A DNA stretch of 64,000 nucleotides from the NCBI RefSeq assembly GCF_002093665.1, contig NZ_MRWE01000016.1:47598-111597 (forward strand). Reading direction: 5' to 3'. The notes beneath the pieces are model-generated. The model worked only from the letters and a program-made list of their open reading frames with translations. It had not been told where the DNA came from and did no database searches. Made by a program: the position numbers and the translations under genes. The stretch's first letter is position 1, and each line of letters opens with the position of its first letter. This DNA comes from Rouxiella badensis (GTDB lineage Bacteria; Pseudomonadota; Gammaproteobacteria; Enterobacterales; Enterobacteriaceae). Below, piece by piece: positions 49,727 through 59,689 of the stretch.

Positions 49727-50559
49727 GCGCAGAACCTGTTCTGAAAACACTCGTGCGCGAGAAGGGTAAAACGTCAAAAGGCAGGTCGCTGCCGCGTAAC
49801 GTGCGTCTGAGCATAGGTACACTGGTGACGCTGTTGTTTATCTGGTGGGCCGTCACGGCGCTCAAGTGGATCCCGCCGCTGTTTCTGCCTGCACCGCAGC
49901 AGGTGCTGCATCAGCTGATTACCATTGCCAGTCCGCAGGGCTTCATGGACGCCACGCTGTGGCAGCACCTTGCGGCCAGCCTCACGCGCATTGTTATTGC
50001 CCTGTTGGCGGCGGTGGTGGTGGGAGTACCTGTCGGGATTGCCATGGGGCTGAATGAAACGCTGCGCGGCATTCTGGACCCGTTAATCGAACTTTATCGC
50101 CCCGTTCCTCCACTGGCGTATCTCCCGCTGATGGTTATTTGGTTTGGTATCGGTGAAACCTCGAAAATTCTGCTGATTTATCTGGCAATTTTCGCGCCGG
50201 TGGCGATGTCGGCGCTGGCCGGCGTTCGCAGCGCCTCAAAGGTCCGCATTCGGGCCGCGCAGGCGTTGGGCGCAAGCCGTTGGCAGGTGCTGCGCTATGT
50301 GATTCTGCCCGGTGCGCTGCCTGAAATTCTCACCGGCGTTCGCATCGGACTCGGGGTGGGGTGGTCAACGCTGGTCGCCGCCGAGCTTATTGCGGCAACG
50401 CGGGGATTAGGTTTTATGGTTCAGTCGGCCGGAGAGTTTCTGGCCACTGATGTGGTTATTGCCGGGATAAGCGTTATCGCGCTGATTGCCTGTGCGCTTG
50501 AACTGGGGTTGCGTTATCTGCAACGCAAACTGACCCCCTGGCACGGAGAACAACAATGA
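49723..50559 (+). CDS. tauC: Taurine ABC transporter permease
   Basis: A 278-residue inner-membrane permease with about six helices and the EAA-like loop [25 protein letters not shown] contacting Tau[25 protein letters not shown] is typical for the SsuC/TauC family. It overlaps tauB (4 bases) and tauD (4 bases). Confidence 0.95.
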   Translation: MSAEPVLKTLVREKGKTSKGRSLPRNVRLSIGTLVTLLFIWWAVTALKWIPPLFLPAPQQVLHQLITIASPQGFMDATLWQHLAASLTRIVIALLAAVVVGVPVGIAMGLNETLRGILDPLIELYRPVPPLAYLPLMVIWFGIGETSKILLIYLAIFAPVAMSALAGVRSASKVRIRAAQALGASRWQVLRYVILPGALPEILTGVRIGLGVGWSTLVAAELIAATRGLGFMVQSAGEFLATDVVIAGISVIALIACALELGLRYLQRKLTPWHGEQQ

Positions 50560-51407
50560 ACGAACGTCTCAAAATTACCCCGCTAGGGCCGCACATCGGC
50601 GCGCTGGTGGAGGATGTGTCGCTTAGCCGTCCATTATCCGACGCACAGTTTGAACAGCTCTATCATGCGCTGCTCAAGTATCAGGTGTTGTTTGCCCGCG
50701 ATCAGCCGATCACCCCGGTTCAGCAGCGTGCGCTGGCGGCACAGTTTGGTGATCTGCACATCCACCCTGTCTATCCGCAGACGCCGGAGGCGCAGGAAAT
50801 CATTATTTTCGATACTCACGACAACAATCCGCCGGATAACGATAACTGGCACACTGACGTGACCTTTATCGAGACCCCGCCTTTGGGGGCCATACTGGCG
50901 GCCAAGACGCTGCCCTCTACCGGCGGTGACACCCTGTGGGCCAGCGGCATTGCGGCCTATGAGGCGCTGTCTGAACCCTTCAGGAAGCTGCTGGCCGGTT
51001 TGCAGGCTGAGCATGATTTCACCAAGTCGTTCCAGGAGTACAAATACCGTAAAACGCCGGAAGAACATCAGCAGTGGCTGGAGGCCAAAGAGAAGAACCC
51101 GCCGTTGCTGCATCCGGTTATCCGCACGCATCCGGTGTCTGGCCGGCAGGCGCTGTTTGTGAATGAGGGATTCACTACCCGCATCGTGGGACTTGAAGAA
51201 AAAGAGAGTGCGGCGATCCTCGAGTTCCTGTTCCGCCATATCACCAAACCGGAGTTCCAGGTGCGCTGGCGTTGGCAGGAGAACGATATCGCGATTTGGG
51301 ATAACCGTATCACGCAGCACTACGCTAATGCGGACTACTTACCGCAGCGGCGTATCATGCATCGGGCGACGATCCTCGGGGATAAACCTTTCTATAAGGC
51401 TTCGTAA
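50556..51407 (+). CDS. tauD: Taurine dioxygenase (2-oxoglutarate dependent)
   Basis: A 283-residue Fe(II)/2-oxoglutarate oxygenase releasing sulfite from taurine in the cytoplasm. The iron facial triad is HTD in DNWHTDVTF (His and Asp, about 99-101) plus the distal His in [11 protein letters not shown]. The 2OG-binding Arg is in the same C-terminal segment. Length matches E. coli TauD (283). Final gene of the operon, giving uptake and desulfonation of taurine as a sulfur source. Confidence 0.97.
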   Translation: MNERLKITPLGPHIGALVEDVSLSRPLSDAQFEQLYHALLKYQVLFARDQPITPVQQRALAAQFGDLHIHPVYPQTPEAQEIIIFDTHDNNPPDNDNWHTDVTFIETPPLGAILAAKTLPSTGGDTLWASGIAAYEALSEPFRKLLAGLQAEHDFTKSFQEYKYRKTPEEHQQWLEAKEKNPPLLHPVIRTHPVSGRQALFVNEGFTTRIVGLEEKESAAILEFLFRHITKPEFQVRWRWQENDIAIWDNRITQHYANADYLPQRRIMHRATILGDKPFYKAS

Positions 51408-51428
51408 CCTCATAGCCTGAAGAGATGT

Positions 51429-51450
51429 CGGGGGCACGGACGCGCCCCCG
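51429..51450. terminator. Hairpin after tauD
   Basis: A GC-rich stem (CGGGGGC / GCCCCCG) with an 8-base loop lies between convergent tauD and yheS, 22 bases after the tauD stop. No strong T-run follows. Confidence 0.5.
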
Positions 51451-51462
51451 CATTAAGAAGGC

Positions 51463-53382
51463 TCAAGCGCCGGCGTTAAATTCCTGCGCCAACTGCTCAA
51501 GCTGTTCCTGCGCATCGAGCCAGGTCATCTCGACCTCTTCCAGCTCGCCTTTCACCTTGATCTGCTGTTGCAGGCAGGCGGTCAGGTCGGCCTTGCGGCT
51601 GCTGTCATAAATTGCCGAGTCGGCCAGCTTCTCTTCGACGCTCGCCAGTTCGCTGCTCAGCTTGTCCATCTGTTTTTCCAGTGTGGTTATCTGTTTACGC
51701 AGCGGTTGAGTCTGGTTGCGGAAATCGGCTTCACGACGTTTTTGGTCTTTGCGTGACTGCGCACTGTTGGCACCGGCGTCTTTTTCCGGTGTGTCCTGCT
51801 GGCTTTCCTGACGCTGAATATCGACCAGCCACTGCTGGTAGTCTTCGAGGTCGCCGTCGAACTGCTCGACCTTACCGCCATGGACCAGATACAGGTCGTC
51901 GGTGGTGGAGCGCAGAAGGTGGCGGTCGTGCGATACCACCACCATCGCGCCTTCGAAGTCGATCAGCGCCTCGGTCAGCGCTTGACGCATGTCGAGGTCA
52001 AGGTGGTTAGTCGGTTCGTCGAGCAGCAGCAGGTTAGGGCGCTGCCACACGATCAGCGCCAGCACCAGACGGGCTTTCTCGCCGCCGGAGAAGCGCTCGG
52101 TCTTCTCGGTCACTTTGTCACCCTGGAAGCCGAAGCCGCCGAGGTAGTCACGCAGCTGCTGTTCGGTTTGCTTGTCTGCCAGTCGCACCAGATGCTGTAA
52201 CGGGGAGTCTTCGGCACGCAGGAACTCGAGCTGATGCTGGGCGAAGTAGCCGAGCTTCACGCCTTTCGCCAGACCAATATCGCCAGCAAGCGGCGGCATG
52301 GTACCCGCAAGTAGCTTAATCAGGGTCGATTTACCCGCGCCATTGCGGCCGAGCAGGCCGATACGCGAGCCGGGAACCAGATTGAGCTTGATAGAATCGA
52401 GGATGACGTTGTCGTCATAGCCCGCGCTAACTTTTTCCATACGCAGCAGCGGGTCGGGCAGACTTTCCGGCGACCTGAAACTAAAATGAAAAGGGTTGTC
52501 GACGTGGGCCGGGGCAATCAGCTCCATGCGTTCCAGCATTTTGATACGACTCTGTGCCTGCTTGGCCTTGGTGGCCTGAGCGCGGAAGCGGTCGATATAG
52601 CTTTGCAGGTGTGCCACCTTTTCCTGCTGATGTTCGAACAGTGACTGCTGCTGGGCGAGTTTGGTCGCGCGCTGGCGTTCAAACGACGAATAGTTACCGG
52701 TGTATTCGTTTAAGGTCTGCTGTTCGATGTGCAGGATTTTATCGACGATCGGGTCGAGGAAGTCTCGGTCGTGGGAAATCAGCACCAGTGTACCGTTATA
52801 GTTCTTCAGCCATTTTTCCAGCCAGATAACGGCGTCCAGATCGAGGTGGTTGGTCGGTTCGTCGAGCAGCAGCAGGTCGGAGCGGCAGATAAGTGCCTGC
52901 GCCAGGTTGAGGCGCATACGCCAGCCGCCGGAGAAGGATTTTACCGGCTGTTGCAGCTGATTCTGCGTAAAGCCGAGCCCGCTGAGCAGGCTGGCGGCAC
53001 GTGCCGGAATGGTCCAGGCCTGAATGGCGTCGAGCTTACCGTGCAACGTCGCGATGGCGTGGCCGTCGTCGCGCTCGTTGGCGGCTTTGAGCTCGGACTC
53101 CAGCTGACGAAACTCACGATCGCCGTCGATAACATACTCAACCGCGGGAACGTCTAGTGCCGGAGTTTCCTGATTTACCCAGGCCAGTGCCCAGTTTGAC
53201 GGAAACGTCAGGTTGCCCGCATCGGCGCTCATTTCGTTTTTCAACAGGGAAATCAGGGTTGATTTACCGCAGCCGTTTTTTCCTACCAGTCCGACTTTCT
53301 GACCCGGATTGATAGTGGCAGATGCATTGTCAAGCAGGACATTGGTGCCACGCCTGATTTGTAACGATGAGAAAACTATCAT
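51463..53382 (-). CDS. yheS: ABC-F family ATPase YheS
   Basis: A 639-residue duplicated ABC protein without membrane domains, of the ribosome-associated ABC-F class. First half: Walker A GLVGKNGCGKSTL, signature SGGWRMRLNLAQAL, Walker B LLLLDEPTNHLDLDA. Second half: GLLGRNGAGKSTL, SGGEKARLVLAL, LLLLDEPTNHLDLDM. The linker and the C-terminal coiled coil (about 545-635) are charged. Length matches E. coli YheS (637). Divergent from kefG. Confidence 0.95.
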   Translation of the reverse strand: MIVFSSLQIRRGTNVLLDNASATINPGQKVGLVGKNGCGKSTLISLLKNEMSADAGNLTFPSNWALAWVNQETPALDVPAVEYVIDGDREFRQLESELKAANERDDGHAIATLHGKLDAIQAWTIPARAASLLSGLGFTQNQLQQPVKSFSGGWRMRLNLAQALICRSDLLLLDEPTNHLDLDAVIWLEKWLKNYNGTLVLISHDRDFLDPIVDKILHIEQQTLNEYTGNYSSFERQRATKLAQQQSLFEHQQEKVAHLQSYIDRFRAQATKAKQAQSRIKMLERMELIAPAHVDNPFHFSFRSPESLPDPLLRMEKVSAGYDDNVILDSIKLNLVPGSRIGLLGRNGAGKSTLIKLLAGTMPPLAGDIGLAKGVKLGYFAQHQLEFLRAEDSPLQHLVRLADKQTEQQLRDYLGGFGFQGDKVTEKTERFSGGEKARLVLALIVWQRPNLLLLDEPTNHLDLDMRQALTEALIDFEGAMVVVSHDRHLLRSTTDDLYLVHGGKVEQFDGDLEDYQQWLVDIQRQESQQDTPEKDAGANSAQSRKDQKRREADFRNQTQPLRKQITTLEKQMDKLSSELASVEEKLADSAIYDSSRKADLTACLQQQIKVKGELEEVEMTWLDAQEQLEQLAQEFNAGA

Positions 53383-53519
53383 AAAGCGCCGTCTGTTTAG
53401 GGTATGTTAAATTAACTGTCACGAGCATGAGTTAAACAAGACGTATAAAACGTCCTATTTGGTATTTGCGAAGCATGGTAGCTGAAAAACGGCACCCTGA
53501 CGACGCTTTGGAGGTATTG

Positions 53520-54071
53520 ATGTCGCAGCCACCTAAGGTTTTGCTGCTTTACGCTCACCCGGAGTCACCCGATTCGGTCGCCAACCGCGTATTACTCGAC
53601 AAGGCACGCAAGCTGGACAACGTTACCGTTCACGATCTGTACGCCCATTATCCTGATTTTTTTATCGATATTCACCGCGAACAGCAACTGCTGCGTGACC
53701 ATAAAGTGATTGTTTTTCAACATCCTCTGTATACCTATAGCTGTCCGGCACTGCTCAAGGAGTGGATGGACCGCGTACTCGCCCGTGGCTTTGCCAGCGG
53801 TGCGGGCGGGACGGCGCTGAGCGGCAAGTACTGGCGTTCGGTTATTACCACCGGCGAGCCGGAGGGCGCGTACCGGGTGGGGGGATACAATCGCTACAAA
53901 ATGAGTGACATTCTGCGGCCCTTTGAGCTAACCGCCGCCATGTGCCACATGCACTGGATGACGCCGATTCTTATTTACTGGGCGCGACGTCAGCAGCCGG
54001 AAATGTTGGCCAGCCACGCCGAGGCCTACGCGGAATGGCTACAGTCTCCTGTCCCACATGGAGGGGTTTAA
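53520..54071 (+). CDS. kefG: KefG, quinone-reductase-like ancillary subunit of KefB
   Basis: A 183-residue flavodoxin-fold protein needed for full KefB activity. It shows [20 protein letters not shown] at the N-terminus, and [25 protein letters not shown] plus [16 protein letters not shown] downstream. ATG 53520 has SD GGAGG. Its stop lies 2 bases before the proposed kefB initiation codon, and its last codons (GGAGGGG) provide the kefB ribosome binding site. Confidence 0.95.
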   Translation: MSQPPKVLLLYAHPESPDSVANRVLLDKARKLDNVTVHDLYAHYPDFFIDIHREQQLLRDHKVIVFQHPLYTYSCPALLKEWMDRVLARGFASGAGGTALSGKYWRSVITTGEPEGAYRVGGYNRYKMSDILRPFELTAAMCHMHWMTPILIYWARRQQPEMLASHAEAYAEWLQSPVPHGGV

Positions 54072-54073
54072 CT

Positions 54074-55882
54074 ATCGACAGCTCTAATTTACCGACAGCG
54101 ATACTGCTGTTCCTGTTTGCCGCCGTGGTCGCGGTGCCGATAGCCCAACGCCTGGGGATTGGCGCGGTATTAGGCTACCTGCTGGCCGGCATTGCCATCG
54201 GCCCTTGGGGCTTGGGCTTTATTCGCGACGTCGACGAGATTCTGCATTTTTCCGAGCTCGGTGTCGTGTTCCTGATGTTTATCATCGGGTTGGAGCTGAA
54301 TCCCGGCAAGCTGTGGCAGCTGCGGCGACAGATATTTGGCGTTGGGGCCGGTCAGGTCATTCTCACCGCGCTGGTGCTGGGCGGCCTGCTGTATCTGACA
54401 CACTTCGCCTGGCAGGCGGCGGTGATAGGCGGCATCGGTCTGGCGATGTCCTCGACCGCGATGGCGCTTCAGCTGATGCAGGACAAAGGCATGACGCGCA
54501 ACGAGGGCGGACAGCTCGGTTTTGCGGTGCTGCTGTTTCAGGATATCGCTGTTATCCCGGCATTGGCGCTAATCCCCGTGCTGGCGGGCACCTCTTCCGG
54601 CGGTAATGACTGGGCGATGATCGGCATGAAGGTGCTGGCATTTGTCGGCATGCTGGTCGGCGGGCGCTATCTGCTGCGGCCGATCTTTCGTCTTATTGTG
54701 GCCTCCGGCGTGCGCGAGGTGTTTACCGCTGCCGCCCTGTTGACGGTGCTTGGCGCGGCGCTGTTCATGCAGGAGCTTGGTTTCTCGATGGCGCTAGGCA
54801 CCTTCATCGCCGGGATACTGCTGGCGGAAAGCGAATACCAGCACGAACTGGAAATCGCTATCGAGCCTTTTAAGGGACTGCTGCTTGGCCTGTTCTTTAT
54901 TTCTGTCGGCATGGCGCTGAATCTTGGCGTGCTTTACACCAATATTTTGCTGGTGCTGGCGAGCGTCATCTTGCTGGTGATGGTCAAGGGCGGTGTGCTC
55001 TATCTATTGGCCCGGGTGTTTGGCCTGCGCACCTCGGTGCGATTACAGTTTGCGGCGGTGCTAAGTCAGGGCGGAGAATTCGCCTTCGTTCTGTTCTCTG
55101 CCGCCGGGGCGCTGAAGGTTATCTCTTCGACACAGCTTTCCCTGCTGTTGGTCATTGTCACGCTGTCGATGATGACCACGCCGCTGCTGCTCAAATACGT
55201 CGACCGGATTCTGGTGCGCCGCTATAACGCGCAGGAGGAGAGTGACGAGAAGCATTTCGTCGAGGATAACGAGCCGCAGGTGATCATCGTCGGCTTTGGG
55301 CGTTTTGGTCAGGTTGTCGGTCGCCTGTTGATGGCCAACAAGATGCGTATCACCGTGCTCGAGCGCGATATCAGCGCCGTGAGCCTGATGCGCAGCTTTG
55401 GTTATCAGGTGTATTACGGCGATGCGACCAAGCTCGAACTCATGCGTGCCGCTGGCGCAGAGAAGGCCAGGTCCATCGTTATCACCTGTAATGAACCGCA
55501 GGATACGATGGAAATCGTCCGACTGTGTCAGGAGCATTTCCCGCATCTGAATATTCTGGCTCGTGCGCGCGGGCGCGTTGAGGCGCACGAGCTGCTGCAG
55601 GCCGGTGTTCAGAACTTCTCGCGTGAAACTTTCTCGAGTGCGCTTGAACTGGGTAAAAAGACGCTCATTACGCTCGGTATGCATCCTCACAGCGCCTACC
55701 GTGCGCAGCAGCATTTCCGCCGTCTGGATATGCGCATGCTGCGTGAATTGGTGCCGCAGGTGCAGGGCGATGTGGCGCAAATTTCCCGTGTGAAAGAGGC
55801 GCGTCGCGAGCTGGAAGATATCTTCGAAAGTGAAATGCATAATGAACGCCGGCAGCTCGACGGCTGGGACGATGACGAATAG
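54074..55882 (+). CDS. kefB: Glutathione-regulated potassium-efflux system protein KefB
   Basis: A 602-residue CPA2 antiporter protecting against electrophiles: an N-terminal Na/H-exchanger domain (about 1-380, [38 protein letters not shown]) and a C-terminal RCK/NAD domain (about 400-520, [20 protein letters not shown]). No ATG, GTG or TTG exists at the family start position; the codon aligning with the E. coli Met is ATC at 54074 ([13 protein letters not shown] versus MEGSDFLLAGVLF), preceded by GGAGGGG at 8 bases. An in-frame ATG at 54035 would add 13 residues overlapping kefG. The ATC start is favoured by alignment and SD but unproven. Confidence 0.93.
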   Translation: MDSSNLPTAILLFLFAAVVAVPIAQRLGIGAVLGYLLAGIAIGPWGLGFIRDVDEILHFSELGVVFLMFIIGLELNPGKLWQLRRQIFGVGAGQVILTALVLGGLLYLTHFAWQAAVIGGIGLAMSSTAMALQLMQDKGMTRNEGGQLGFAVLLFQDIAVIPALALIPVLAGTSSGGNDWAMIGMKVLAFVGMLVGGRYLLRPIFRLIVASGVREVFTAAALLTVLGAALFMQELGFSMALGTFIAGILLAESEYQHELEIAIEPFKGLLLGLFFISVGMALNLGVLYTNILLVLASVILLVMVKGGVLYLLARVFGLRTSVRLQFAAVLSQGGEFAFVLFSAAGALKVISSTQLSLLLVIVTLSMMTTPLLLKYVDRILVRRYNAQEESDEKHFVEDNEPQVIIVGFGRFGQVVGRLLMANKMRITVLERDISAVSLMRSFGYQVYYGDATKLELMRAAGAEKARSIVITCNEPQDTMEIVRLCQEHFPHLNILARARGRVEAHELLQAGVQNFSRETFSSALELGKKTLITLGMHPHSAYRAQQHFRRLDMRMLRELVPQVQGDVAQISRVKEARRELEDIFESEMHNERRQLDGWDDDE

Positions 55883-55990
55883 CGCCGCAAGGCGTACCAT
55901 GACAGAAGTTTCCGAATATTTTTTGTAAAGGATTCCATCCGGCGAGGCGGCTACGGGCGTCTCGTGGTGGAGATTCATGAGAGGCAAGAA

Positions 55991-56194
55991 ATGGCTACAA
56001 CGCGTAAACGTTTTATCGCCGGTGCGGTATGCCCTGAGTGTAAAGCACTGGATACACTGATGTTATGGCAGGAAGATCAGGTCGAAGTGGTGGAATGTGC
56101 CAAGTGCGGGCACCACAAACGTCAGACCGATGAGCAGGTCACCAAGCACGTTCGAGGCGAAGAGCAGGTAATTGGAATCTTCCATCCCGAGTAG
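55991..56194 (+). CDS. yheV: YheV zinc-ribbon protein
   Basis: A 67-residue small protein with two C-x-x-C pairs (CPEC, CAKC) forming a probable zinc ribbon. It matches E. coli YheV (RKRFIAGAVCPECKALDTL). Function is unknown. ATG 55991 follows AGAGGCAAG. Located between kefB and slyD as in E. coli. Confidence 0.93.
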   Translation: MATTRKRFIAGAVCPECKALDTLMLWQEDQVEVVECAKCGHHKRQTDEQVTKHVRGEEQVIGIFHPE

Positions 56195-56324
56195 TGCTAT
56201 CCCGCGCCTTTTTTTATGCTGTTCGGTACAGAGGCGCGGTTTTCCGCTACAATATTTCGCAAAATACAGTGTTCCGCAAAGTACAATCTTTGACGAAATC
56301 AAGTTTTCAACGGTAGGAGTTATC

Positions 56325-56879
56325 ATGAAAGTATCAAAAGACCTGGTTGTCAGCGTTGCGTATCAGGTACGTACAGAAGACGGTGTGCTGGTTGACGAAT
56401 CACCGGTTAGCGCACCACTGGACTACCTGCACGGTCACGGCTCGCTGATTTCCGGTCTGGAAAGCGCGCTGGAAGGCCATGCGGTTGGCGATCGTTTTGA
56501 CGTGCACGTGGGCGCTAACGAAGCTTATGGTAACTACGACGAGAACCTGGTTCAGCGCGTTCCTAAAGACGTGTTCATGGGCGTAGACGAGCTGGAAGTG
56601 GGCATGCGTTTCCTGGCTGATACCGATCAGGGTCCTGTTCCAGTAGAAATCACCGAAGTTGACGGCGACCACGTTGTGGTTGACGGTAACCACATGCTGG
56701 CCGGTCAGAACCTGAACTTCAACGTTGAAGTTGTGGCTATCCGTGAAGCAACCGAAGAAGAACTGGCTCACGGCCACGTTCACGGTGAGCACGGTCACGA
56801 CCACGACCACGACCACGATCACGGCCATGACCACGGTCAGGGCGGTTGTGGTACCGGCGGTTGCGGCTGCAGCCACTAA
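56325..56879 (+). CDS. slyD: FKBP-type peptidyl-prolyl isomerase / metallochaperone SlyD
   Basis: A 184-residue cytoplasmic FKBP-type isomerase and Ni chaperone. The FKBP core (about 1-70 and 130-150) is interrupted by the insert-in-flap chaperone domain (about 72-128). The tail is a His/Asp-rich metal-binding stretch ending in a cysteine-containing GGCGTGGCGCSH-type segment. ATG 56325 has SD TAGGAG. Followed by a strong bidirectional terminator. Confidence 0.97.
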   Translation: MKVSKDLVVSVAYQVRTEDGVLVDESPVSAPLDYLHGHGSLISGLESALEGHAVGDRFDVHVGANEAYGNYDENLVQRVPKDVFMGVDELEVGMRFLADTDQGPVPVEITEVDGDHVVVDGNHMLAGQNLNFNVEVVAIREATEEELAHGHVHGEHGHDHDHDHDHGHDHGQGGCGTGGCGCSH

Positions 56880-56897
56880 TCGATAAAGGCCGATTAA

Positions 56898-56932
56898 TGA
56901 AAAAAGGCGACCCCGGGGTCGCCTTTTTTATT
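56898..56932. terminator. Bidirectional terminator slyD / slyX
   Basis: A perfect 9-bp stem (GGCGACCCC / GGGGTCGCC) with almost no loop beyond the stem junction is flanked by AAAAAA and TTTTTT, serving slyD (plus) and slyX (minus). Confidence 0.9.
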
Positions 56933-56946
56933 GCTTCATTTAGCTC

Positions 56947-57165
56947 TCAATAGTGCGGCGGCGGGGTTTCTTCCGACGCATCGGCAATCATTGAAGGCTG
57001 TGAAGCACGCAGCCTGTCAGTCAACAGGCGCAGGTGGTCATGCAGTCGGCTCATTTCCAGCTGATGCGAGGTCACTATCTGATTCAGCTCCTCAATGGTC
57101 ACTTCCTGAAAAGCCAGTTTGCTTTCCAGCGCTTCAAGCCGCTGTTCGAAGTTATGTTGGTCCAT
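56947..57165 (-). CDS. slyX: SlyX coiled-coil protein
   Basis: A 72-residue acidic protein with a heptad coiled coil at about 5-50 ([20 protein letters not shown]) and a C-terminal PPPHY, both typical of SlyX. Function unknown. Convergent with slyD and divergent from fkpA, as in E. coli. Confidence 0.95.
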   Translation of the reverse strand: MDQHNFEQRLEALESKLAFQEVTIEELNQIVTSHQLEMSRLHDHLRLLTDRLRASQPSMIADASEETPPPHY

Positions 57166-57293
57166 AATTTTTGCCTGTAATGCCGCTTAGGTGCCGCCTG
57201 ATAAGGATAGGCTGTCAGAATGACAGAGTTTGCGCCATATTCTACCCGCAATCATCAGAAAAAACTCAGAGTTAGCCGTTTTGTGGTGACTTC

Positions 57294-57322
57294 AGAAACT
57301 TATTGAAGCAAAAAAGGTCTCA
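57294..57322 (+). promoter_or_regulatory. Predicted sigma-E promoter of fkpA
   Basis: GAAACTT (-35) and GTCTCA (-10), 15 bases apart, fit the sigma-E pattern GGAACTT-N15/16-GTCTAA with small deviations. It lies about 115 bases before the fkpA start. fkpA belongs to the sigma-E regulon in E. coli. A second GAACTT occurs at 57388-57393 but without a convincing -10. Confidence 0.5.
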
Positions 57323-57437
57323 TTTAGGCGCGTTCGATTAGTATAGCGATTGTCATGCATTGACACGGACAGTTATATTAACCGGCGAACTTTCGTATTG
57401 TTACTTGAGGTAAGAGCCTCAAGTCTTGGAGAAATGG

Positions 57438-58283
57438 ATGAAATCACTGTTTAAAGTAACGCTGTTAGCTACCACGATGGCTCTTGCCCTGGGCGCAACT
57501 CAGGCCATGGCAGCAGATGCTGCAAAAGCGACTGATTCGACTGCAGCTGCACCAGCGGCTTCAGCACCAGCTACTACCAACCCACAATTCAAAAACGACG
57601 ATGAGCAGGCTGCTTACGCTCTGGGTGCTTCATTGGGTCGTTACATGGACAATTCCCTGAAAGAACAAGAAAAACTGGGCATCAAACTGGATAAAGACCA
57701 GCTGATCGCCGGTGTTCAGGACGCGTTCGCGAACAAGAGCAAGCTGTCTGACGCAGACATCGAAAAGACCCTGCAAAGCTTCGAAGCTAAAGTAAAAGCT
57801 TCTGCCCAGCAGAAAATGGAAGCAGACGCTAAAGCCAACGAAGACAAAGGCGATAAATTCCGCGCTGACTTCGCTAAAGAAAAAGGCGTGAAGAAAACTG
57901 AGTCAGGCCTGCTGTATCAGGTTGAGAAACCAGGTACCGGCGCTACGCCAAAAGACAGCGACACCGTAGTTGTGAACTACAAAGGTACCCTGGTTGACGG
58001 CACCGAGTTCGACAACTCTTACACCCGCGGCGAGCCACTGTCCTTCCGTCTTGACGGCGTTATTCCAGGCTGGACCGAAGGTCTGAAGCACGTTAAGAAA
58101 GGCGGAAAAATCAAGCTGGTTATCCCACCGGCTCTGGCCTACGGTAAAACTGGCGTCCCAGGTATCCCTGCCAACTCTACTCTGGTATTCGAAGTAGAAT
58201 TGCTGGATATCAAACCGGCTCCAAAAGCTGACGCGAAAGATGCGACCAAACCGGCTGACGCTGACGCTGCTAAATCAGAATAA
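57438..58283 (+). CDS. fkpA: Periplasmic FKBP-type isomerase FkpA
   Basis: A 281-residue periplasmic chaperone/isomerase. The signal peptide is about 1-25 (MKSLFKVTLLATTMALALGA, then TQAMA). The N-terminal helical dimerisation domain spans about 45-140, then a long helix. The C-terminal FKBP domain (about 155-260) has VVVNYKGTLVDGTEFDNSY and GWTEGLKHVKKGGKI. The tail is Ala/Asp/Lys rich. ATG 57438 is preferred over an upstream GTG/ATG frame because it begins the signal peptide after GGAG. Confidence 0.97.
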   Translation: MKSLFKVTLLATTMALALGATQAMAADAAKATDSTAAAPAASAPATTNPQFKNDDEQAAYALGASLGRYMDNSLKEQEKLGIKLDKDQLIAGVQDAFANKSKLSDADIEKTLQSFEAKVKASAQQKMEADAKANEDKGDKFRADFAKEKGVKKTESGLLYQVEKPGTGATPKDSDTVVVNYKGTLVDGTEFDNSYTRGEPLSFRLDGVIPGWTEGLKHVKKGGKIKLVIPPALAYGKTGVPGIPANSTLVFEVELLDIKPAPKADAKDATKPADADAAKSE

Positions 58284-58307
58284 TTTTTTCTGATTTTTGC
58301 CCAAGAA

Positions 58308-58336
58308 AACCGTCGCTTATGCGGCGGTTTTTTTTT
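58308..58336 (+). terminator. Terminator of fkpA
   Basis: A 9-bp stem with one G-U pair (AACCGTCGC / GCGGCGGTT) and a TTAT loop is followed by nine T residues. Confidence 0.92.
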
Positions 58337-58556
58337 ACCGTCATCTTTGTGAGCGCTTCCTCCCCATTTTTACTGGGGTTACTCTATGATGATAGCTTGA
58401 CGACTTTATCGCTCGAGCTTAACGTCAATAACTTGAATAATCGTAGGCACCTTTTTCGCTGCAGCTTTGTTACATTAGGGCCTGCTGAGATTGATTGAAC
58501 GGAGAGCCTCATTCCAGATGATGAGTGAGCTCACGATGTAGAGGGTGGTAGCTTCA

Positions 58557-59273
58557 ATGTCTAATTCGCTTTTAAATGGCGAAACCGGTGAACTGGATTT
58601 GCTGGACCAACGTCCTTTTAGTGCAACCGACCATGAAATCCTGACCTCCTACGAGGCGGTGGTAGACGGTTTGGCCATGCTGATTGGGCAACACTGTGAA
58701 ATAGTTCTGCATTCTCTGGAAGATCTGAAATGCTCGGCTATTCGAATCGCCAATGGGGAACATACCGGTCGCAAGATAGGCTCGCCTATCACCGATTTGG
58801 CGCTGCGCATGCTGCACGATATGACGGGCGCAGACAGCAATGTCTCTAAAGCCTATTTTACCCGTGCAAAAAGTGGCGTGCTGATGAAGTCGGTCACTAT
58901 CGCCATTCGCAACCGCGATCAGCGTGTGATCGGTTTACTGTGTATCAACATGAACCTCGACGTGCCGTTCTCGCAGATCATGCAAACCTTTATGCCGCCG
59001 GAAACGCAGGACGTCTCGCCTTCCGTCAACTTTGCCTCCTCCGTGGACGATCTCGTCGCGCAAACGCTCGAGTTCACCATCGAAGAAGTCAACGCGGACC
59101 GTAACGTCACTAACAATGCCAAGAATCGTCAGGTGGTACTCAACCTGTATGAGAAGGGCATTTTTGATATTAAAGACGCAATCAACCAGGTTGCCGACCG
59201 CCTGAATATCTCCAAACATACGGTTTATCTGTATATTCGCCAGTTCAAAAGCGGCGAGCCGTTGGGGAATTAG
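58557..59273 (+). CDS. yheO: YheO family DNA-binding regulator (PAS-like + HTH)
   Basis: A 238-residue predicted transcription factor: an N-terminal YheO (PAS-like) sensor domain (about 25-135, [20 protein letters not shown]) and a C-terminal DauR-type helix-turn-helix (about 190-235, [20 protein letters not shown]). No target is established. It sits directly upstream of tusDCB, its stop 2 bases before the tusD start, suggesting one transcript. ATG 58557 chosen with AGAGGGTGG upstream; a GTG at 58545 is possible. Confidence 0.92.
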   Translation: MSNSLLNGETGELDLLDQRPFSATDHEILTSYEAVVDGLAMLIGQHCEIVLHSLEDLKCSAIRIANGEHTGRKIGSPITDLALRMLHDMTGADSNVSKAYFTRAKSGVLMKSVTIAIRNRDQRVIGLLCINMNLDVPFSQIMQTFMPPETQDVSPSVNFASSVDDLVAQTLEFTIEEVNADRNVTNNAKNRQVVLNLYEKGIFDIKDAINQVADRLNISKHTVYLYIRQFKSGEPLGN

Positions 59274-59275
59274 CG

Positions 59276-59668
59276 TTGACATTGCGATACAGCATTTTGG
59301 TCACTGGGGCGCCGTATGGCACCCAGCAGGCCAGCGCAGCCTATCAGTTTGCTCTGGCGCTTCTCGCCCGTGGACACAAACTCGACAGCGTTTTTTTCTA
59401 TCGTGAAGGTGTGCTTAACGGCAACCGGCTGACCTCACCGGCTTCCGACGAATTTGACCTGGTGCGCGCATGGCAGCAGTTGGCCCACGCCCATGAGGTT
59501 GAACTTAATGTCTGCGTCGCCGCCGCGCTGCGTCGCGGGGTGATGGACGCCGATGAGGCCACCCACCATGAAGACAAATATCCCAATCTGCAGCCAGGTT
59601 TCGCGTTGACCGGATTAGGCAGTCTCGCGGAAGCCGCGTTGGTCTGCGATCGGCTGATACAGTTTTAA
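59276..59668 (+). CDS. tusD: Sulfurtransferase subunit TusD
   Basis: A 130-residue DsrE-fold subunit of the TusBCD complex that relays sulfur from TusA to TusE and MnmA for 2-thiouridine in tRNA. The catalytic Cys is in [15 protein letters not shown]. No ATG is available: TTG 59276 is well spaced from GGGGA, and TTG 59282 aligns with the E. coli Met (LRYSILVTG versus MRFAIVVTG). Confidence 0.96.
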   Translation: MTLRYSILVTGAPYGTQQASAAYQFALALLARGHKLDSVFFYREGVLNGNRLTSPASDEFDLVRAWQQLAHAHEVELNVCVAAALRRGVMDADEATHHEDKYPNLQPGFALTGLGSLAEAALVCDRLIQF

Positions 59669-59689
59669 GCGTCAGGAACAGGCCGAAAC

